NCBI GenBank assembly: GCA_905210435.1
Contig: CAJLWO010000023.1
Coordinates: 1 to 38,118, forward strand
DNA from: an uncultured Bacteroidales bacterium
GTDB lineage: Bacteria > Bacteroidota > Bacteroidia > Bacteroidales > Muribaculaceae
Direction of reading: 5' to 3'
DNA length: 38,118 bases
Positions 1-8,287 of this stretch are shown piece after piece. The first letter of the stretch is position 1. The number at the start of each line of letters is the position of its first letter. A program made the translations under genes and the position numbers. The notes beneath the pieces were generated by a model that had not been told where the DNA came from, did not search any database, and saw only the letters and a list, made by a program, of their open reading frames with translations.

Positions 1-1
1 A

Positions 2-54
2 TAAAATACACATCTTTTGGATATTTTAGGTCGATCTTAAATGAAAGAGCCGTG
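2..54 (+). repeat. 53-bp inverted repeat, left copy
   Basis: Positions 2-54 are the exact reverse complement of 38066-38118 at the other end of the window, and similarity stops abruptly after 54. The repeat begins TAAAATACACATC and ends AAAGAGCCGTG. It probably continues beyond the window, since it touches both ends. No transposase lies next to it. It may be the end of a dispersed repeat at which the assembly stopped, or a true inverted pair flanking the segment. Confidence 0.93.
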
Positions 55-92
55 ACGCTGTAATAACTCAGATGCCACTCAGTTGAGTTGAT

Positions 93-188
93 GGGGGCGG
101 GGCGTCTCGCCCCCGTGGTAACTTTCAGTATATAAGAATAATACCATCAGTATATAAAAATACCACGAGGGCGGGACGCCCTCGCCCC
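93..188. repeat. GC-rich palindromic element, copy 1 (diverged)
   Basis: The arms are 93-120 and 161-188, 28 nt each with 5 mismatches, around a 40-nt AT-rich centre. Each arm also carries its own small palindrome of the form GGGGGCG-AGA-CGCCCCC. The same element, nearly perfect, occurs at 30087-30186. It resembles REP/BIME-like or MITE-like intergenic elements. The imperfect arms suggest an older copy. Confidence 0.85.
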
Positions 189-332
189 ACACAATGCTAT
201 TTAAGTTAACAGCATTACCATACGTCCCTACCTTGTTAGCCGGAATTTTGAGGTTTTGCGATACCCTCACAGCAGCATTAATGGCAACTGCGGTTGCTCT
301 GTAATTTCGGCTTGAGTCATATAAAACGATAC

Positions 333-374
333 AAAACCGGGAGGAACTGCGATGGCATTATTCCTCCCGGTTTT
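333..374 (-). terminator. Terminator hairpin downstream of the lipoprotein pair
   Basis: There is a perfect 14-bp stem (AAAACCGGGAGGAA at 333-346 with its complement at 361-374) around a 14-nt loop. Read on the minus strand it follows the 447-749 gene and its 3' arm ends in TTTTG. The T/A-rich ends on both sides mean it could act in both directions. Confidence 0.75.
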
Positions 375-446
375 ATATCATTTCCCTCGGTGCAAATAGC
401 CGGGGAACATAAGGATGTTACTGACAATAAAGCGGTAAGTTGTTGG

Positions 447-749
447 TTAAAGATTCTTTTTGGCCTCTCTTTTTGCTTTGTTGTAGGCTTTTTGTGCGTC
501 TTTTACCGCATCTTTCTGTGCGTCGGTAGGTTCGAAGTCTTTATTCTTCATTGCAATTTCAAAAACCTCCATGTTCAGTTTGTCATCAATCTCCTTGATT
601 TCATCTCTGGAATCGGCGTTCTTTACCTGTTTTTCTGCATTCTCATAGAGGCTGATAACCTTGTCGGCCGGATTTTTGCTGCAAGATGTCAGTGAAAGAG
701 TTGTGGCTGCGAAAATGGCGGCAGCGCAAAGCATAATTTTCTTTTTCAT
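447..749 (-). CDS. Small putative lipoprotein, paralogue A
   Basis: This encodes 100 residues with a lipoprotein signal peptide: a KKK N-region, an Ala-rich hydrophobic stretch and lipobox L20-T21-S22-C23. The mature part is short, charged and probably helical (about 23-100), with a Lys-rich end. No known domain is recognised. It is a tandem paralogue of the 817-1122 gene, sharing the first 15 residues exactly and a 'FxPTDxQ' motif near residue 75. No acidic run follows Cys23, so there is no sign of the Bacteroidetes surface-export signal. The 67-nt gap to the upstream paralogue has no clear promoter, so the two are probably co-transcribed. Function unknown. Confidence 0.8.
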   Translation of the reverse strand: MKKKIMLCAAAIFAATTLSLTSCSKNPADKVISLYENAEKQVKNADSRDEIKEIDDKLNMEVFEIAMKNKDFEPTDAQKDAVKDAQKAYNKAKREAKKNL

Positions 750-816
750 AATGTTTTGGTTTGATTAAAATGTGCTGACGTTTTGTAGTCGGTTGAATGA
801 AATGTTACGTATTTGC

Positions 817-1122
817 TTATCTGAGTTCGCGTTTCGCTTCTCTCCAGACTTTATTGAAGTCTTCCTCGGCATTTCTTATAGTTTCGCGCTGTTCGTCGGT
901 AGGTTTGAAATCCTTGTTGCTTTCCTCCAGTTTCTCGAGTTTGGCTTCGAGATCTTTTTCAATCTCCTGAAGTTCGTCATACGATTTGGCGTTATTTACC
1001 TGCTCCGTAGCCTCTTTGAACAAGTTGACGGCTTTGTCGACCGGATTACCTCCACAAGAAGAGAGTGCAATTGTGGCGGCTGCGAAAATAGCGGCAGCGC
1101 AAAGCATAATTTTCTTTTTCAT
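817..1122 (-). CDS. Small putative lipoprotein, paralogue B
   Basis: This encodes 101 residues with a signal peptide nearly identical to its neighbour's and lipobox L20-S21-S22-C23. The mature chain is rich in Glu, Lys and Asn, with a likely coiled-coil or helical-hairpin segment at about 45-70 (ELQEIEKDLEAKLEKLEES) and the shared 'FKPTDEQR' motif. It is the first gene of a two-gene unit read from the promoter at 1172-1203. It is divergent from the ribosomal super-operon. No family is recognised; a small periplasm-facing or outer-membrane lipoprotein is the most I can say. Confidence 0.8.
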   Translation of the reverse strand: MKKKIMLCAAAIFAAATIALSSCGGNPVDKAVNLFKEATEQVNNAKSYDELQEIEKDLEAKLEKLEESNKDFKPTDEQRETIRNAEEDFNKVWREAKRELR

Positions 1123-1171
1123 GAAGTAATTAAATTTAGAATTGTTGCTTAGTGGTTAGTATTGTTGTCAG

Positions 1172-1203
1172 CAAAGATATGACAAATTATCAACCGTTGC
1201 AAA
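1172..1203 (-). promoter_or_regulatory. Promoter of the lipoprotein pair
   Basis: On the minus strand there is TTTG (1200-1203), 20 nt, then TATCTTTG (1172-1179). This is a full match to the Bacteroidetes -33/-7 consensus, about 50 nt upstream of the start codon at 1122. Confidence 0.8.
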
Positions 1204-1387
1204 TCAGCCGTTAAGAATATTTATCATATTACCATATTTGATGCATTTTTTTTGCCATGTTTGTAATTGCTATTCCCGATTTTAAAGGTTAATGTGGAGA
1301 ATGCCGCATCTGCGTGATTGGAAGCAAGGCTAAATACCTGCGCTAAATTCCACGCGGATTTTTAATGTGAAATTGATGGCTAAAATA

Positions 1388-1419
1388 TTTGGTAATTAGA
1401 AAATTAAGTTGTAATTTTG
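1388..1419 (+). promoter_or_regulatory. Main promoter of the ribosomal super-operon
   Basis: TTTG (1388-1391), 20 nt, TAATTTTG (1412-1419) is a full Bacteroidetes housekeeping consensus. Transcription should start near 1426, giving an untranslated leader of about 140 nt before rpsL. That is long enough to carry a regulatory structure. Confidence 0.85.
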
Positions 1420-1566
1420 TGCCGTCATTCGGGTGCGTATGCGTCGACATGAGGTCAACTATTTGATAGTCAGGCTGATTGTTGTGCGCTATGTGCGTGA
1501 ATGTGGAATTGAAATTTTTAAACGAACAAGAATAATTAACGAAAACTGTAAACTAAAAGAACTAAG

Positions 1567-1956
1567 ATGCCTACTATTCAGCAATTAGTAAGAAAAGGAC
1601 GTGTTTCGTTGGAAGACAAGAGCAAGAGCCCCGCGCTCGACTCATGCCCCCAGCGTCGCGGCGTCTGCGTGCGTGTCTACACCACAACCCCCAAAAAGCC
1701 TAACTCGGCAATGCGCAAGGTGGCTCGTGTCCGCCTCACCAATGGTAAAGAAGTCAACTCTTACATCCCCGGTGAAGGCCACAACCTCCAGGAGCACTCA
1801 ATCGTGTTGGTTCGCGGCGGTCGTGTGAAAGACCTTCCCGGTGTGCGTTATCACATCGTGCGCGGTACGCTCGATACATCAGGCGTGAAAGACCGCACTC
1901 AGCGTCGCTCGAAATACGGAGCGAAGCGTCCCAAAGCCGGTGCTGCCAAGAAGTAA
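1567..1956 (+). CDS. rpsL: 30S ribosomal protein S12
   Basis: This encodes 129 residues, full length for uS12, which lies at the decoding centre of the small subunit and supports tRNA selection. The family signatures are the TTTPKKPNSA loop (39-48), GEGHNLQEHS and the GRVKDLPGVRYH segment (86-97). Lys43 and Lys88, the classic streptomycin-resistance positions, are both wild-type lysine. It is the first gene of the super-operon, preceded by a leader of about 140 nt and followed by a 178-nt gap before rpsG. The start is ATG at 1567, with an AT-rich upstream sequence and no Shine-Dalgarno. Confidence 0.99.
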   Translation: MPTIQQLVRKGRVSLEDKSKSPALDSCPQRRGVCVRVYTTTPKKPNSAMRKVARVRLTNGKEVNSYIPGEGHNLQEHSIVLVRGGRVKDLPGVRYHIVRGTLDTSGVKDRTQRRSKYGAKRPKAGAAKK

Positions 1957-2134
1957 TCGTTTCTCTTAGCGAGAGGCGGTGAAGCCACTTATAGCACCCG
2001 AGATTTTTTAAACAAAAAAGTTTTTTAAACCTCGTTTTTGAAGTTGAAGCTGCCAACGGTTGAGTAAGCCACGCATCAGAGGATGCCGCTGAAGAAGACA
2101 CCAGCCAAGCAACAAAAACAAAGATTAAAACAAA
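1957..2134 (+). promoter_or_regulatory. Long rpsL-rpsG spacer, possible control region
   Basis: This spacer is 178 nt, while most junctions in the operon are under 35 nt. It contains a direct repeat of TTTTTTAAAC around 2005-2030 and a small CTCT...AGAG hairpin just after rpsL. In E. coli the equivalent spacer binds S7 and represses translation. Whether this one does is inference only. Confidence 0.4.
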
Positions 2135-2611
2135 ATGAGAAAAGCTAAACCTAAGAAAAGGGTCGTGTTGCCCGATCCCGTGTTCCATGACGTTAAAGTG
2201 TCGAAATTCGTTAACCACTTGATGTACGACGGGAAAAAGAACACTTCTTACACTATTTTCTACTCGGCTCTCGAGACTGTGAAGTCGAAATTGCCCAATG
2301 AGGAAAAGTCAGCTCTCGAAATCTGGAAAAAGGCTCTCGAGAACATCACTCCTCAGGTAGAGGTGAAATCACGCCGTGTGGGCGGTGCCACTTTCCAGGT
2401 GCCTACCGAAATCCGCCCCGACCGTAAAGAGTCTATCTCAATGAAAAACTTAATCCTTTATGCCCGCAAGCGTGGCGGAAAGACGATGGCCGACAAGCTC
2501 GCCGCTGAAATCGTCGACGCTTTCAATGAGCAGGGCGGTGCATTCAAGCGTAAAGAAGACATGCACAAGATGGCTGAGGCCAACCGTGCTTTCGCTCACT
2601 TCCGCTTCTAA
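2135..2611 (+). CDS. rpsG: 30S ribosomal protein S7
   Basis: This encodes 158 residues of uS7, the primary binder of the 16S 3' major domain, which helps form the head and the E-site region. Signatures include RRVGGATFQVP (80-90) and the C-terminal MAEANRAFAHFRF. It lies 33 nt before fusA in the usual str order. Confidence 0.99.
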   Translation: MRKAKPKKRVVLPDPVFHDVKVSKFVNHLMYDGKKNTSYTIFYSALETVKSKLPNEEKSALEIWKKALENITPQVEVKSRRVGGATFQVPTEIRPDRKESISMKNLILYARKRGGKTMADKLAAEIVDAFNEQGGAFKRKEDMHKMAEANRAFAHFRF

Positions 2612-2644
2612 TTTTTTCATTGAACTCTTAATATATTTCAAACA

Positions 2645-4771
2645 ATGGCAAAATCAGACGAACAACTTAAATATACGCGCAATATCGGTATCATGGCCCA
2701 CATCGATGCCGGTAAGACCACTACTTCCGAGCGTATCCTTTTCTATACCGGTCTTACCCACAAGATCGGTGAGGTGCACGACGGTGCTGCGACAATGGAC
2801 TGGATGGAGCAGGAGCAGGAACGCGGTATTACAATCACCTCGGCCGCTACTACCACATTCTGGAAGTATAACGACGAGAAATTCAAGATCAACCTTATTG
2901 ACACTCCGGGACACGTTGACTTCACTGTCGAGGTAGAGCGTTCGCTCCGTATCCTTGACGGCGCTGTCGCTGCGTTCTGTGCCGTTGGTGGCGTTGAGCC
3001 CCAGTCGGAGACGGTATGGCGCCAGGCCGACAAATACAACGTACCCCGTATCGGTTATGTCAACAAGATGGACCGCTCGGGTGCCAACTTCTTCGAAGTG
3101 GTACGCCAGCTCAAGGATGTGCTCGGTGCGAATCCCTGTCCCATTCAGATACCTATCGGTGCTGAGGAGACATTCAAAGGTGTTGTCGACCTTATCCAGA
3201 TGAAAGCCATCTTCTGGCACGACGAGACTATGGGTGCCGACTACTCTGTTGAGGAAATTCCCGCAAATCTCGTTGCCGAGGCTGAGGAATACCGCGACAA
3301 GATGCTTGAGAAAATCGCCGAATATGACGATGACCTCATGGCTAAATATTTCGATGACCCCTCTACAATCACCGAGGAGGAAATCAAGCGCGCTCTCCGC
3401 AAGGCTACTCTTTCGATGGACCTTGTGCCGATGATTTGTGGCTCGTCGTTCAAGAACAAGGGTGTTCAGTGTCTTCTCGACGCTGTCTGCGCTTATCTTC
3501 CCTGCCCCCTCGATGCAGGTGCCGTAGAAGGTCACGCAGTCGGCGACCCCGACCAGAAAGAGACTCGCGAACCCTCTTCTGACGCTCCCATGTGCGCCCT
3601 CGCGTTCAAGATTGCAACCGACCCGTATGTAGGCCGTCTCTGCTTCTTCCGCGTATATTCAGGCGACATGATTGCCGGTTCTTACGTGCTCAATTCGCGT
3701 TCGGGCAAGAAAGAGCGTATCTCGCGTCTGTTCCAGATGCACTCCAACAAGCAGAATGCAAAAGATATGATCGGCTGCGGCGATATAGGCGCAGGCGTAG
3801 GTTTCAAGGATATCCGCACCGGCGATACCCTCTGCTCTGAAGAGGCTCCCATCGTGCTCGAGGCTATGGACTTCCCCGATCCCGTTATCGGTATCGCTGT
3901 TGAGCCCAAGACTCAGAAAGACCTCGACAAGCTCGGCGTCGGTCTCCAGAAACTTGCTGAGGAAGACCCGACATTCCGTGTGCAGACCAACGAGGAGACA
4001 GGGCAGACCGTCATCTCCGGTATGGGTGAGCTTCATCTCGACATCATCATCGACCGTCTCCGCCGCGAGTTCAAGGTGGAATGTAACCAGGGTCGTCCGC
4101 AGGTTACCTACAAAGAGGCTATAACCAAGCCCGTGGAACTCCGCGAGGTATTCAAGAAGCAGACCGGTGGTCGCGGTAAATTCGCCGACATCATCGTGCG
4201 CGTTGAGCCCGTTGACGAAGGTTTCGACGGCAACCTGCAGTTTGTCGATGAGGTGAAGGGCGGTAACATTCCCAAGGAATTCATCCCCTCTATCCAGAAA
4301 GGTTTCACTACCGCAATGAAGAACGGTGTTCTCGCCGGCTTCCCCGTAGAGCAGCTTAAGGTGACCGTAATCGACGGTTCGTTCCACCCGGTTGACTCCG
4401 ACCAGCTTTCATTCGAGCTTTGCGCTATCCAGGCGTTCAAGAAAGCATCCGAGAAGGCAGGTCCCGTCCTTCTGGAGCCTATCATGAAGATTGAGGTTGT
4501 GACTCCCGAAGAGAGCATGGGTGATGTAATCTCCGACCTTAACAAACGCCGCGGTCAGGTAGAAGGTATGGAAAGCTCGCGTTCGGGCGCCCGTGTAGTC
4601 AAGGCCAAAGCGCCTCTCGCCGAAATGTTCGGTTACGTGACCGCACTGCGTACCATCACTTCAGGCCGTGCCACTTCAACCATGTCGTTCTCGCACTACG
4701 CCGAGGTAAGCAACTCGATTGCCAAGAATGTCCTCACCGAATGCCAGGGACGCGTCGACTTATTGAAATAA
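2645..4771 (+). CDS. fusA: Translation elongation factor G
   Basis: This encodes 708 residues of EF-G, the GTPase that drives tRNA-mRNA translocation and ribosome recycling. The GTPase motifs are in place: AHIDAGKTT (19-27), RGITITSAATT (60-70), DTPGHVDF (86-93) and NKMD (140-143). Domains II-V follow at normal length, with the domain IV region around GGRGKFAD. Its position between rpsG and rpsJ marks it as the housekeeping copy; some Bacteroides carry a second EF-G-like paralogue elsewhere. No tuf gene follows, unlike the proteobacterial str operon. Confidence 0.99.
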   Translation: MAKSDEQLKYTRNIGIMAHIDAGKTTTSERILFYTGLTHKIGEVHDGAATMDWMEQEQERGITITSAATTTFWKYNDEKFKINLIDTPGHVDFTVEVERSLRILDGAVAAFCAVGGVEPQSETVWRQADKYNVPRIGYVNKMDRSGANFFEVVRQLKDVLGANPCPIQIPIGAEETFKGVVDLIQMKAIFWHDETMGADYSVEEIPANLVAEAEEYRDKMLEKIAEYDDDLMAKYFDDPSTITEEEIKRALRKATLSMDLVPMICGSSFKNKGVQCLLDAVCAYLPCPLDAGAVEGHAVGDPDQKETREPSSDAPMCALAFKIATDPYVGRLCFFRVYSGDMIAGSYVLNSRSGKKERISRLFQMHSNKQNAKDMIGCGDIGAGVGFKDIRTGDTLCSEEAPIVLEAMDFPDPVIGIAVEPKTQKDLDKLGVGLQKLAEEDPTFRVQTNEETGQTVISGMGELHLDIIIDRLRREFKVECNQGRPQVTYKEAITKPVELREVFKKQTGGRGKFADIIVRVEPVDEGFDGNLQFVDEVKGGNIPKEFIPSIQKGFTTAMKNGVLAGFPVEQLKVTVIDGSFHPVDSDQLSFELCAIQAFKKASEKAGPVLLEPIMKIEVVTPEESMGDVISDLNKRRGQVEGMESSRSGARVVKAKAPLAEMFGYVTALRTITSGRATSTMSFSHYAEVSNSIAKNVLTECQGRVDLLK

Positions 4772-4789
4772 TAAATAACCAATAACAAT

Positions 4790-5095
4790 ATGAGCCAAAA
4801 AATCCGTATTAAACTCAAATCTTACGACCACAATCTCGTTGACAAGTCGGCCGAGAAAATCGTAAAGACAGTGAAGGCTACAGGTGCGGTCATCAGCGGT
4901 CCTATACCTCTGCCCACCCACAAGCGCATCTTCACGGTTAACCGCTCAACCTTCGTCAACAAGAAGAGCCGTGAGCAATTTCAACTTTCTTCGTTCAAGC
5001 GTCTCATCGACATCTATAACTCGACAGCCAAGACTGTCGACGCGCTGATGAAGCTCGAGCTCCCCTCAGGTGTTGAAGTTGAAATCAAAGTGTAA
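4790..5095 (+). CDS. rpsJ: 30S ribosomal protein S10
   Basis: This encodes 101 residues of uS10, part of the 30S head; in other bacteria it also acts as NusE in antitermination. The family pattern 'IRIKLKSYDHNLVDKSAEKI' opens the chain and 'PLPTHKRIFTV' is present. It lies 18 nt after fusA, so the str and S10 operons are continuous here. A 63-nt spacer precedes rplC. Confidence 0.99.
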   Translation: MSQKIRIKLKSYDHNLVDKSAEKIVKTVKATGAVISGPIPLPTHKRIFTVNRSTFVNKKSREQFQLSSFKRLIDIYNSTAKTVDALMKLELPSGVEVEIKV

Positions 5096-5158
5096 TCGCA
5101 CAGACGAGACACAGTAAGAATCAAAACATAGAATTAACATTATAAATTTAACAGAGAA

Positions 5159-5776
5159 ATGCCAGGATTATTAGGAAAGAAAATCGGAATGACATCCGTT
5201 TTCAGTGCCGACGGCAAGAATGTGCCGTGCACTGTTATCGAAGTTGGTCCCTGCGTGGTTACTCAAGTTAAGACTGTTGAGAAGGACGGCTACGATGCCC
5301 TTCAGCTCGGTTTCGAAGAGAAGAAGGAGAAGCACACAAGCCAGCCCCTTATGGGTCACTTCAAGGCAGCCGGAGTGCAGCCCCAGCGCCACTTGGCCGA
5401 GTTCAAAGGTTTTAACGGCGAGTATAAGCTCGGCGACACTATTACCGTTGACATGTTCACCGACAACGACTTCGTCGATGTAGTGGGCACTTCAAAAGGT
5501 AAAGGTTACCAGGGTGTTGTGAAACGTCACGGATTTGGCGGTGTGGGCCAGTCGACCCACGGCCAGCACAACCGTCTGCGTGCTCCCGGTTCAATCGGTG
5601 CCTGCTCTTACCCCGCGAAGGTGTTCAAGGGCATGCGTATGGCCGGCCAGATGGGCAACGAACGTGTCACCGTGCAAAACCTTCAGGTAGTGAAAGTGTT
5701 GCCCGAACACAACGTTTTGATGATTAAGGGTTCAATTCCCGGAAGTAAAGGTTCAATCGTATTAATTGAGAAATAA
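5159..5776 (+). CDS. rplC: 50S ribosomal protein L3
   Basis: This encodes 205 residues of uL3, an early 50S assembly protein whose loop reaches the peptidyl transferase centre. The conserved loop GFGGVGQSTHGQHNRLRAPG (about 126-145) includes the Gln that is methylated in some bacteria. The stop codon overlaps the rplD start by one base (TAATG), which suggests translational coupling. Confidence 0.99.
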   Translation: MPGLLGKKIGMTSVFSADGKNVPCTVIEVGPCVVTQVKTVEKDGYDALQLGFEEKKEKHTSQPLMGHFKAAGVQPQRHLAEFKGFNGEYKLGDTITVDMFTDNDFVDVVGTSKGKGYQGVVKRHGFGGVGQSTHGQHNRLRAPGSIGACSYPAKVFKGMRMAGQMGNERVTVQNLQVVKVLPEHNVLMIKGSIPGSKGSIVLIEK

Positions 5777-6396
5777 TGGAACTCGCAATTTATAACATAA
5801 AAGGAGAAGACACCGGACGCAAGGCGGTCCTCAATGATGAGGTATTTGCCATCGACGCCAACGAGCATGCCGTATATCTCGATGTTAAGCAATACTTGGC
5901 CAACCAACGTCAAGGCACCCACAAGTCAAAAGAGCGTAGTGAAGTATCGGGCTCAACCCGCAAGCTCCACAAGCAGAAGGGTGGCGGCGGCAGCCGTATC
6001 GGTGACATCAATTCGCCCGTACTCGTAGGTGGTGGCCGTGTATTCGGTCCCCGTCCCCGCGACTATCGCTTCAAGCTTAACAAGAAAGTTAAACAACTCG
6101 CCCGCAAATCGGCTCTTACTTTTAAGGCTCAGGACAATCAAATCATTGTAGTTGAAAACTTCACGTTTGATGCTCCCAAAACTAAAAATTTCATAAATTT
6201 TGCTAAAAACCTTAAAGTAGAGGGTAAAAAAGTGTTGCTGATTTCAGAAAGTGCGGATAAAAACGTATCTTTGTCTGCTCGTAATGTGCCGGGGGTAAAC
6301 ATCATGCCTGCTTCCGACATCAACACTTACGCGATATTAAACAACAAAGCCATAATCCTCACCGAGAGTGGCCTTGATGTCATTAACCAATTTTAA
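5776..6396 (+). CDS. rplD: 50S ribosomal protein L4
   Basis: This encodes 206 residues of uL4, which lines the peptide exit tunnel. The tunnel loop is visible at about 50-90 (GSTRKLHKQKGGGGSRIGD, then FGPRPRDY). In E. coli, L4 represses its own operon through a leader hairpin; no such leader is evident before rpsJ here. It starts at the TAATG junction with rplC and ends 14 nt before rplW. Confidence 0.99.
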   Translation: MELAIYNIKGEDTGRKAVLNDEVFAIDANEHAVYLDVKQYLANQRQGTHKSKERSEVSGSTRKLHKQKGGGGSRIGDINSPVLVGGGRVFGPRPRDYRFKLNKKVKQLARKSALTFKAQDNQIIVVENFTFDAPKTKNFINFAKNLKVEGKKVLLISESADKNVSLSARNVPGVNIMPASDINTYAILNNKAIILTESGLDVINQF

Positions 6397-6410
6397 ACCA
6401 ATCGCAGAAA

Positions 6411-6701
6411 ATGGACTTTCAGATAAAACCTATAGTAACTGAAAAAGCTACCCGTCTTACCGAGAAGCTTAACAAATACACTTTCCGCGTATCGCCCGAT
6501 GCCAACAAGTATCAGATCAAGACGCTTGTTGAGAATCTTTACGGCGTAAAGGTGGTTAGTGTCAACACCATGGTAGTACGTGGCAAGAACAAATCGCGTT
6601 ACACAAAGAGCGGCCTTCTGCGCGGCAAGACATCGTCTTACAAAAAGGCGATTGTCACTGTTGCCGAAGGCGAAACCATTGACTTTTATAGCAACATTTA
6701 A
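6411..6701 (+). CDS. rplW: 50S ribosomal protein L23
   Basis: This encodes 96 residues of uL23, which sits at the tunnel exit and docks trigger factor and SRP. The opening 'IKPIVTEKATRLTEK' and 'NKYTFRVSPDANKYQIK' are typical, as is the 'VVSVNTM' strand. Only 7 nt separate it from rplB. Confidence 0.98.
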   Translation: MDFQIKPIVTEKATRLTEKLNKYTFRVSPDANKYQIKTLVENLYGVKVVSVNTMVVRGKNKSRYTKSGLLRGKTSSYKKAIVTVAEGETIDFYSNI

Positions 6702-6708
6702 ATAGAAA

Positions 6709-7536
6709 ATGGCAGTAAGAAAATTCAAGCCCACTACACCGGGGCAAAGACACAAAGTTATAGGCGTATTTAAAGGTACGATCACTGCTACCACGCCTGA
6801 GAAATCTCTTACAGTCGGTAGAAAAAGCACCGGCGGCCGCAATGCCGAAGGTCATCTCACCACCCGCTACCTTGGTGGTGGACACAAACGCAAATACCGT
6901 ATCATAGACTTTAAGAGAACAAAAGACGGTGTACCCGCCGTAGTGAAGTCAATCGAGTATGATCCCAACCGTTCTGCCCGTATTGCACTTCTTTACTACG
7001 TTGACGGTGTGAAAACTTATATCATTGCACCCAACGGCTTAGAAGTTGGCGCAACAGTAGTCAGCGGACCCGACGCAGCTCCCGAGATCGGCAATGCCCT
7101 TCCCCTGAGCAAAATCCCCGTCGGTACGCTCATCCACAACATCGAGTTGCGCCCCGGTCAGGGAGCCTTCATGGCTCGTTCGGCCGGCACATTCGCGCAA
7201 TTGACTTCGAGAGAAGGCGACTACGCTATCATCAAATTACCTTCTGGAGAAACACGTAAGGTACTTGCCGCTTGCAAGGCCACTGTAGGCGTTGTAGGCA
7301 ACTCGGAGCACTCCCTGGAACGTTCGGGCAAGGCAGGTCGCTCACGCTGGCTGGGACGCCGTCCCCGCAACCGTGGCGTTGTCATGAACCCTGTTGACCA
7401 CCCGATGGGTGGTGGTGAAGGTCGTGCATCAGGCGGACACCCGCGTTCACGCAAAGGCCTTTACGCTAAGGGACTCAAGACACGTGCGCCGAAGAAGCAG
7501 TCTTCGAAGCTCATTATTGAAAGAAGAAAAAAGTAA
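6709..7536 (+). CDS. rplB: 50S ribosomal protein L2
   Basis: This encodes 275 residues of uL2, needed for subunit association and peptidyl transferase activity. Conserved blocks include GGGHKRKYRIIDFKR, ARSAGTFAQL and the C-terminal VMNPVDHPMGGGEGRASGGH, which holds the functionally important His. Length and order are normal. Confidence 0.99.
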   Translation: MAVRKFKPTTPGQRHKVIGVFKGTITATTPEKSLTVGRKSTGGRNAEGHLTTRYLGGGHKRKYRIIDFKRTKDGVPAVVKSIEYDPNRSARIALLYYVDGVKTYIIAPNGLEVGATVVSGPDAAPEIGNALPLSKIPVGTLIHNIELRPGQGAFMARSAGTFAQLTSREGDYAIIKLPSGETRKVLAACKATVGVVGNSEHSLERSGKAGRSRWLGRRPRNRGVVMNPVDHPMGGGEGRASGGHPRSRKGLYAKGLKTRAPKKQSSKLIIERRKK

Positions 7537-7555
7537 TCTGATTAATTAAGCAACT

Positions 7556-7825
7556 ATGAGTCGTTCATTAAAAAAAGGTCCCTTTATCAGTGTCAAGCTG
7601 GAAAAGAAAGTAACGGCAATGGAAGAGTCAGGCAAGAAGTCGGTCATCAAGACTTGGAGCCGCGCTTCGATGATTGCCCCCGAGTTTGTCGGCCATACTT
7701 TCGCAGTGCACAATGGTAATAAATTTATTCCTGTTTACGTCACCGAGAACATGGTAGGTCACAAGCTGGGCGAATTCGCTCCGACCCGTACCTTCCGTGG
7801 TCACGCCGGCAACAAGAAGAAATAA
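7556..7825 (+). CDS. rpsS: 30S ribosomal protein S19
   Basis: This encodes 89 residues of uS19, part of the 30S head near the A-site tRNA. Signatures are SRSLKKGPFI at the start, 'KTWSRASMI', and 'GHKLGEFAPTRTFRGH' at the end. It follows rplB by 19 nt. Confidence 0.99.
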   Translation: MSRSLKKGPFISVKLEKKVTAMEESGKKSVIKTWSRASMIAPEFVGHTFAVHNGNKFIPVYVTENMVGHKLGEFAPTRTFRGHAGNKKK

Positions 7826-7873
7826 TCGGACCACTCAATAAATAATTTTTGATAACAAAAGAAATTAAATACA

Positions 7874-8284
7874 ATGGGTGTAAGAAAAAGAAATTCAGCC
7901 GAAGCAATTAAGGAAGCCCGCAAGAGCCAGGCATTTGCTAAACTGACCAACATCCCTTCGTCGCCCCGCAAGATGCGTCTTGTAGCCGACCTGGTACGTG
8001 GTAAAGAAGTATTCCGCGCGTTGGGTATCCTCAAATTCTCTAATAAGGAAGCTGCAGCCAAGCTTGAAAAACTTCTTCGTTCGGCCATCGCCAACTGGGA
8101 AGCCAAAAACGACCGCAAGGCTGAGAATGACGAGCTTTACATCAGCACTATCTTCGTGAACTGTGCTCCGATGCTGAAGCGTCTGCGCACAGCTCCTCAA
8201 GGACGCGGTTACCGCATCCGTAAACGTGCTAACCACGTTACATTGTTTGTAGACACAATTGACAATAAAGAAAAAAAGGCATAA
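7874..8284 (+). CDS. rplV: 50S ribosomal protein L22
   Basis: This encodes 136 residues of uL22, whose long beta-hairpin lines the exit tunnel. The core signature 'SPRKMRLVADLVRGK' starts near residue 30, after a charged N-terminal extension of about 20 residues compared with E. coli. The hairpin region ends in 'PQGRGYRIRKRANHVT'. Only 3 nt separate it from rpsC, so coupling is likely. Confidence 0.98.
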   Translation: MGVRKRNSAEAIKEARKSQAFAKLTNIPSSPRKMRLVADLVRGKEVFRALGILKFSNKEAAAKLEKLLRSAIANWEAKNDRKAENDELYISTIFVNCAPMLKRLRTAPQGRGYRIRKRANHVTLFVDTIDNKEKKA

Positions 8285-8287
8285 GAA

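Larger units (their letters stand above)
1..446. other. Intergenic region with repeats and terminator, no gene
   Basis: I see no convincing gene here. The stretch holds the left 53-bp inverted repeat, a GC-rich palindromic element (93-188) and a rho-independent-type hairpin (333-374). A 63-codon open frame across the palindrome is explained by the repeat and is not counted as a gene. Confidence 0.7.
1123..1566. other. Divergent regulatory region between the lipoprotein pair and rpsL
   Basis: There is no gene in these 444 nt. The region holds the minus-strand promoter at 1172-1203, about 180 nt of AT-rich spacer, the plus-strand super-operon promoter at 1388-1419, and a leader of roughly 140 nt before rpsL. 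The leader contains a small hairpin (ACTAT/ATAGT, 1458-1470). Confidence 0.7.

Noticed and set aside
1..54. Insertion sequence at the window ends
   Set aside because: The 53-bp repeat could be an IS end, but no transposase or target duplication is visible, so it is reported only as a repeat.
79..270. Minus-strand 63-codon open frame
   Set aside because: It runs through the GC-rich palindrome; no start context or family, so it is a by-product of the repeat.
4772..4789. Loss of tuf from the str operon
   Set aside because: The fusA-rpsJ junction is tight (18 nt) and tuf lies elsewhere in Bacteroidetes; this is a lineage trait, not a deletion.
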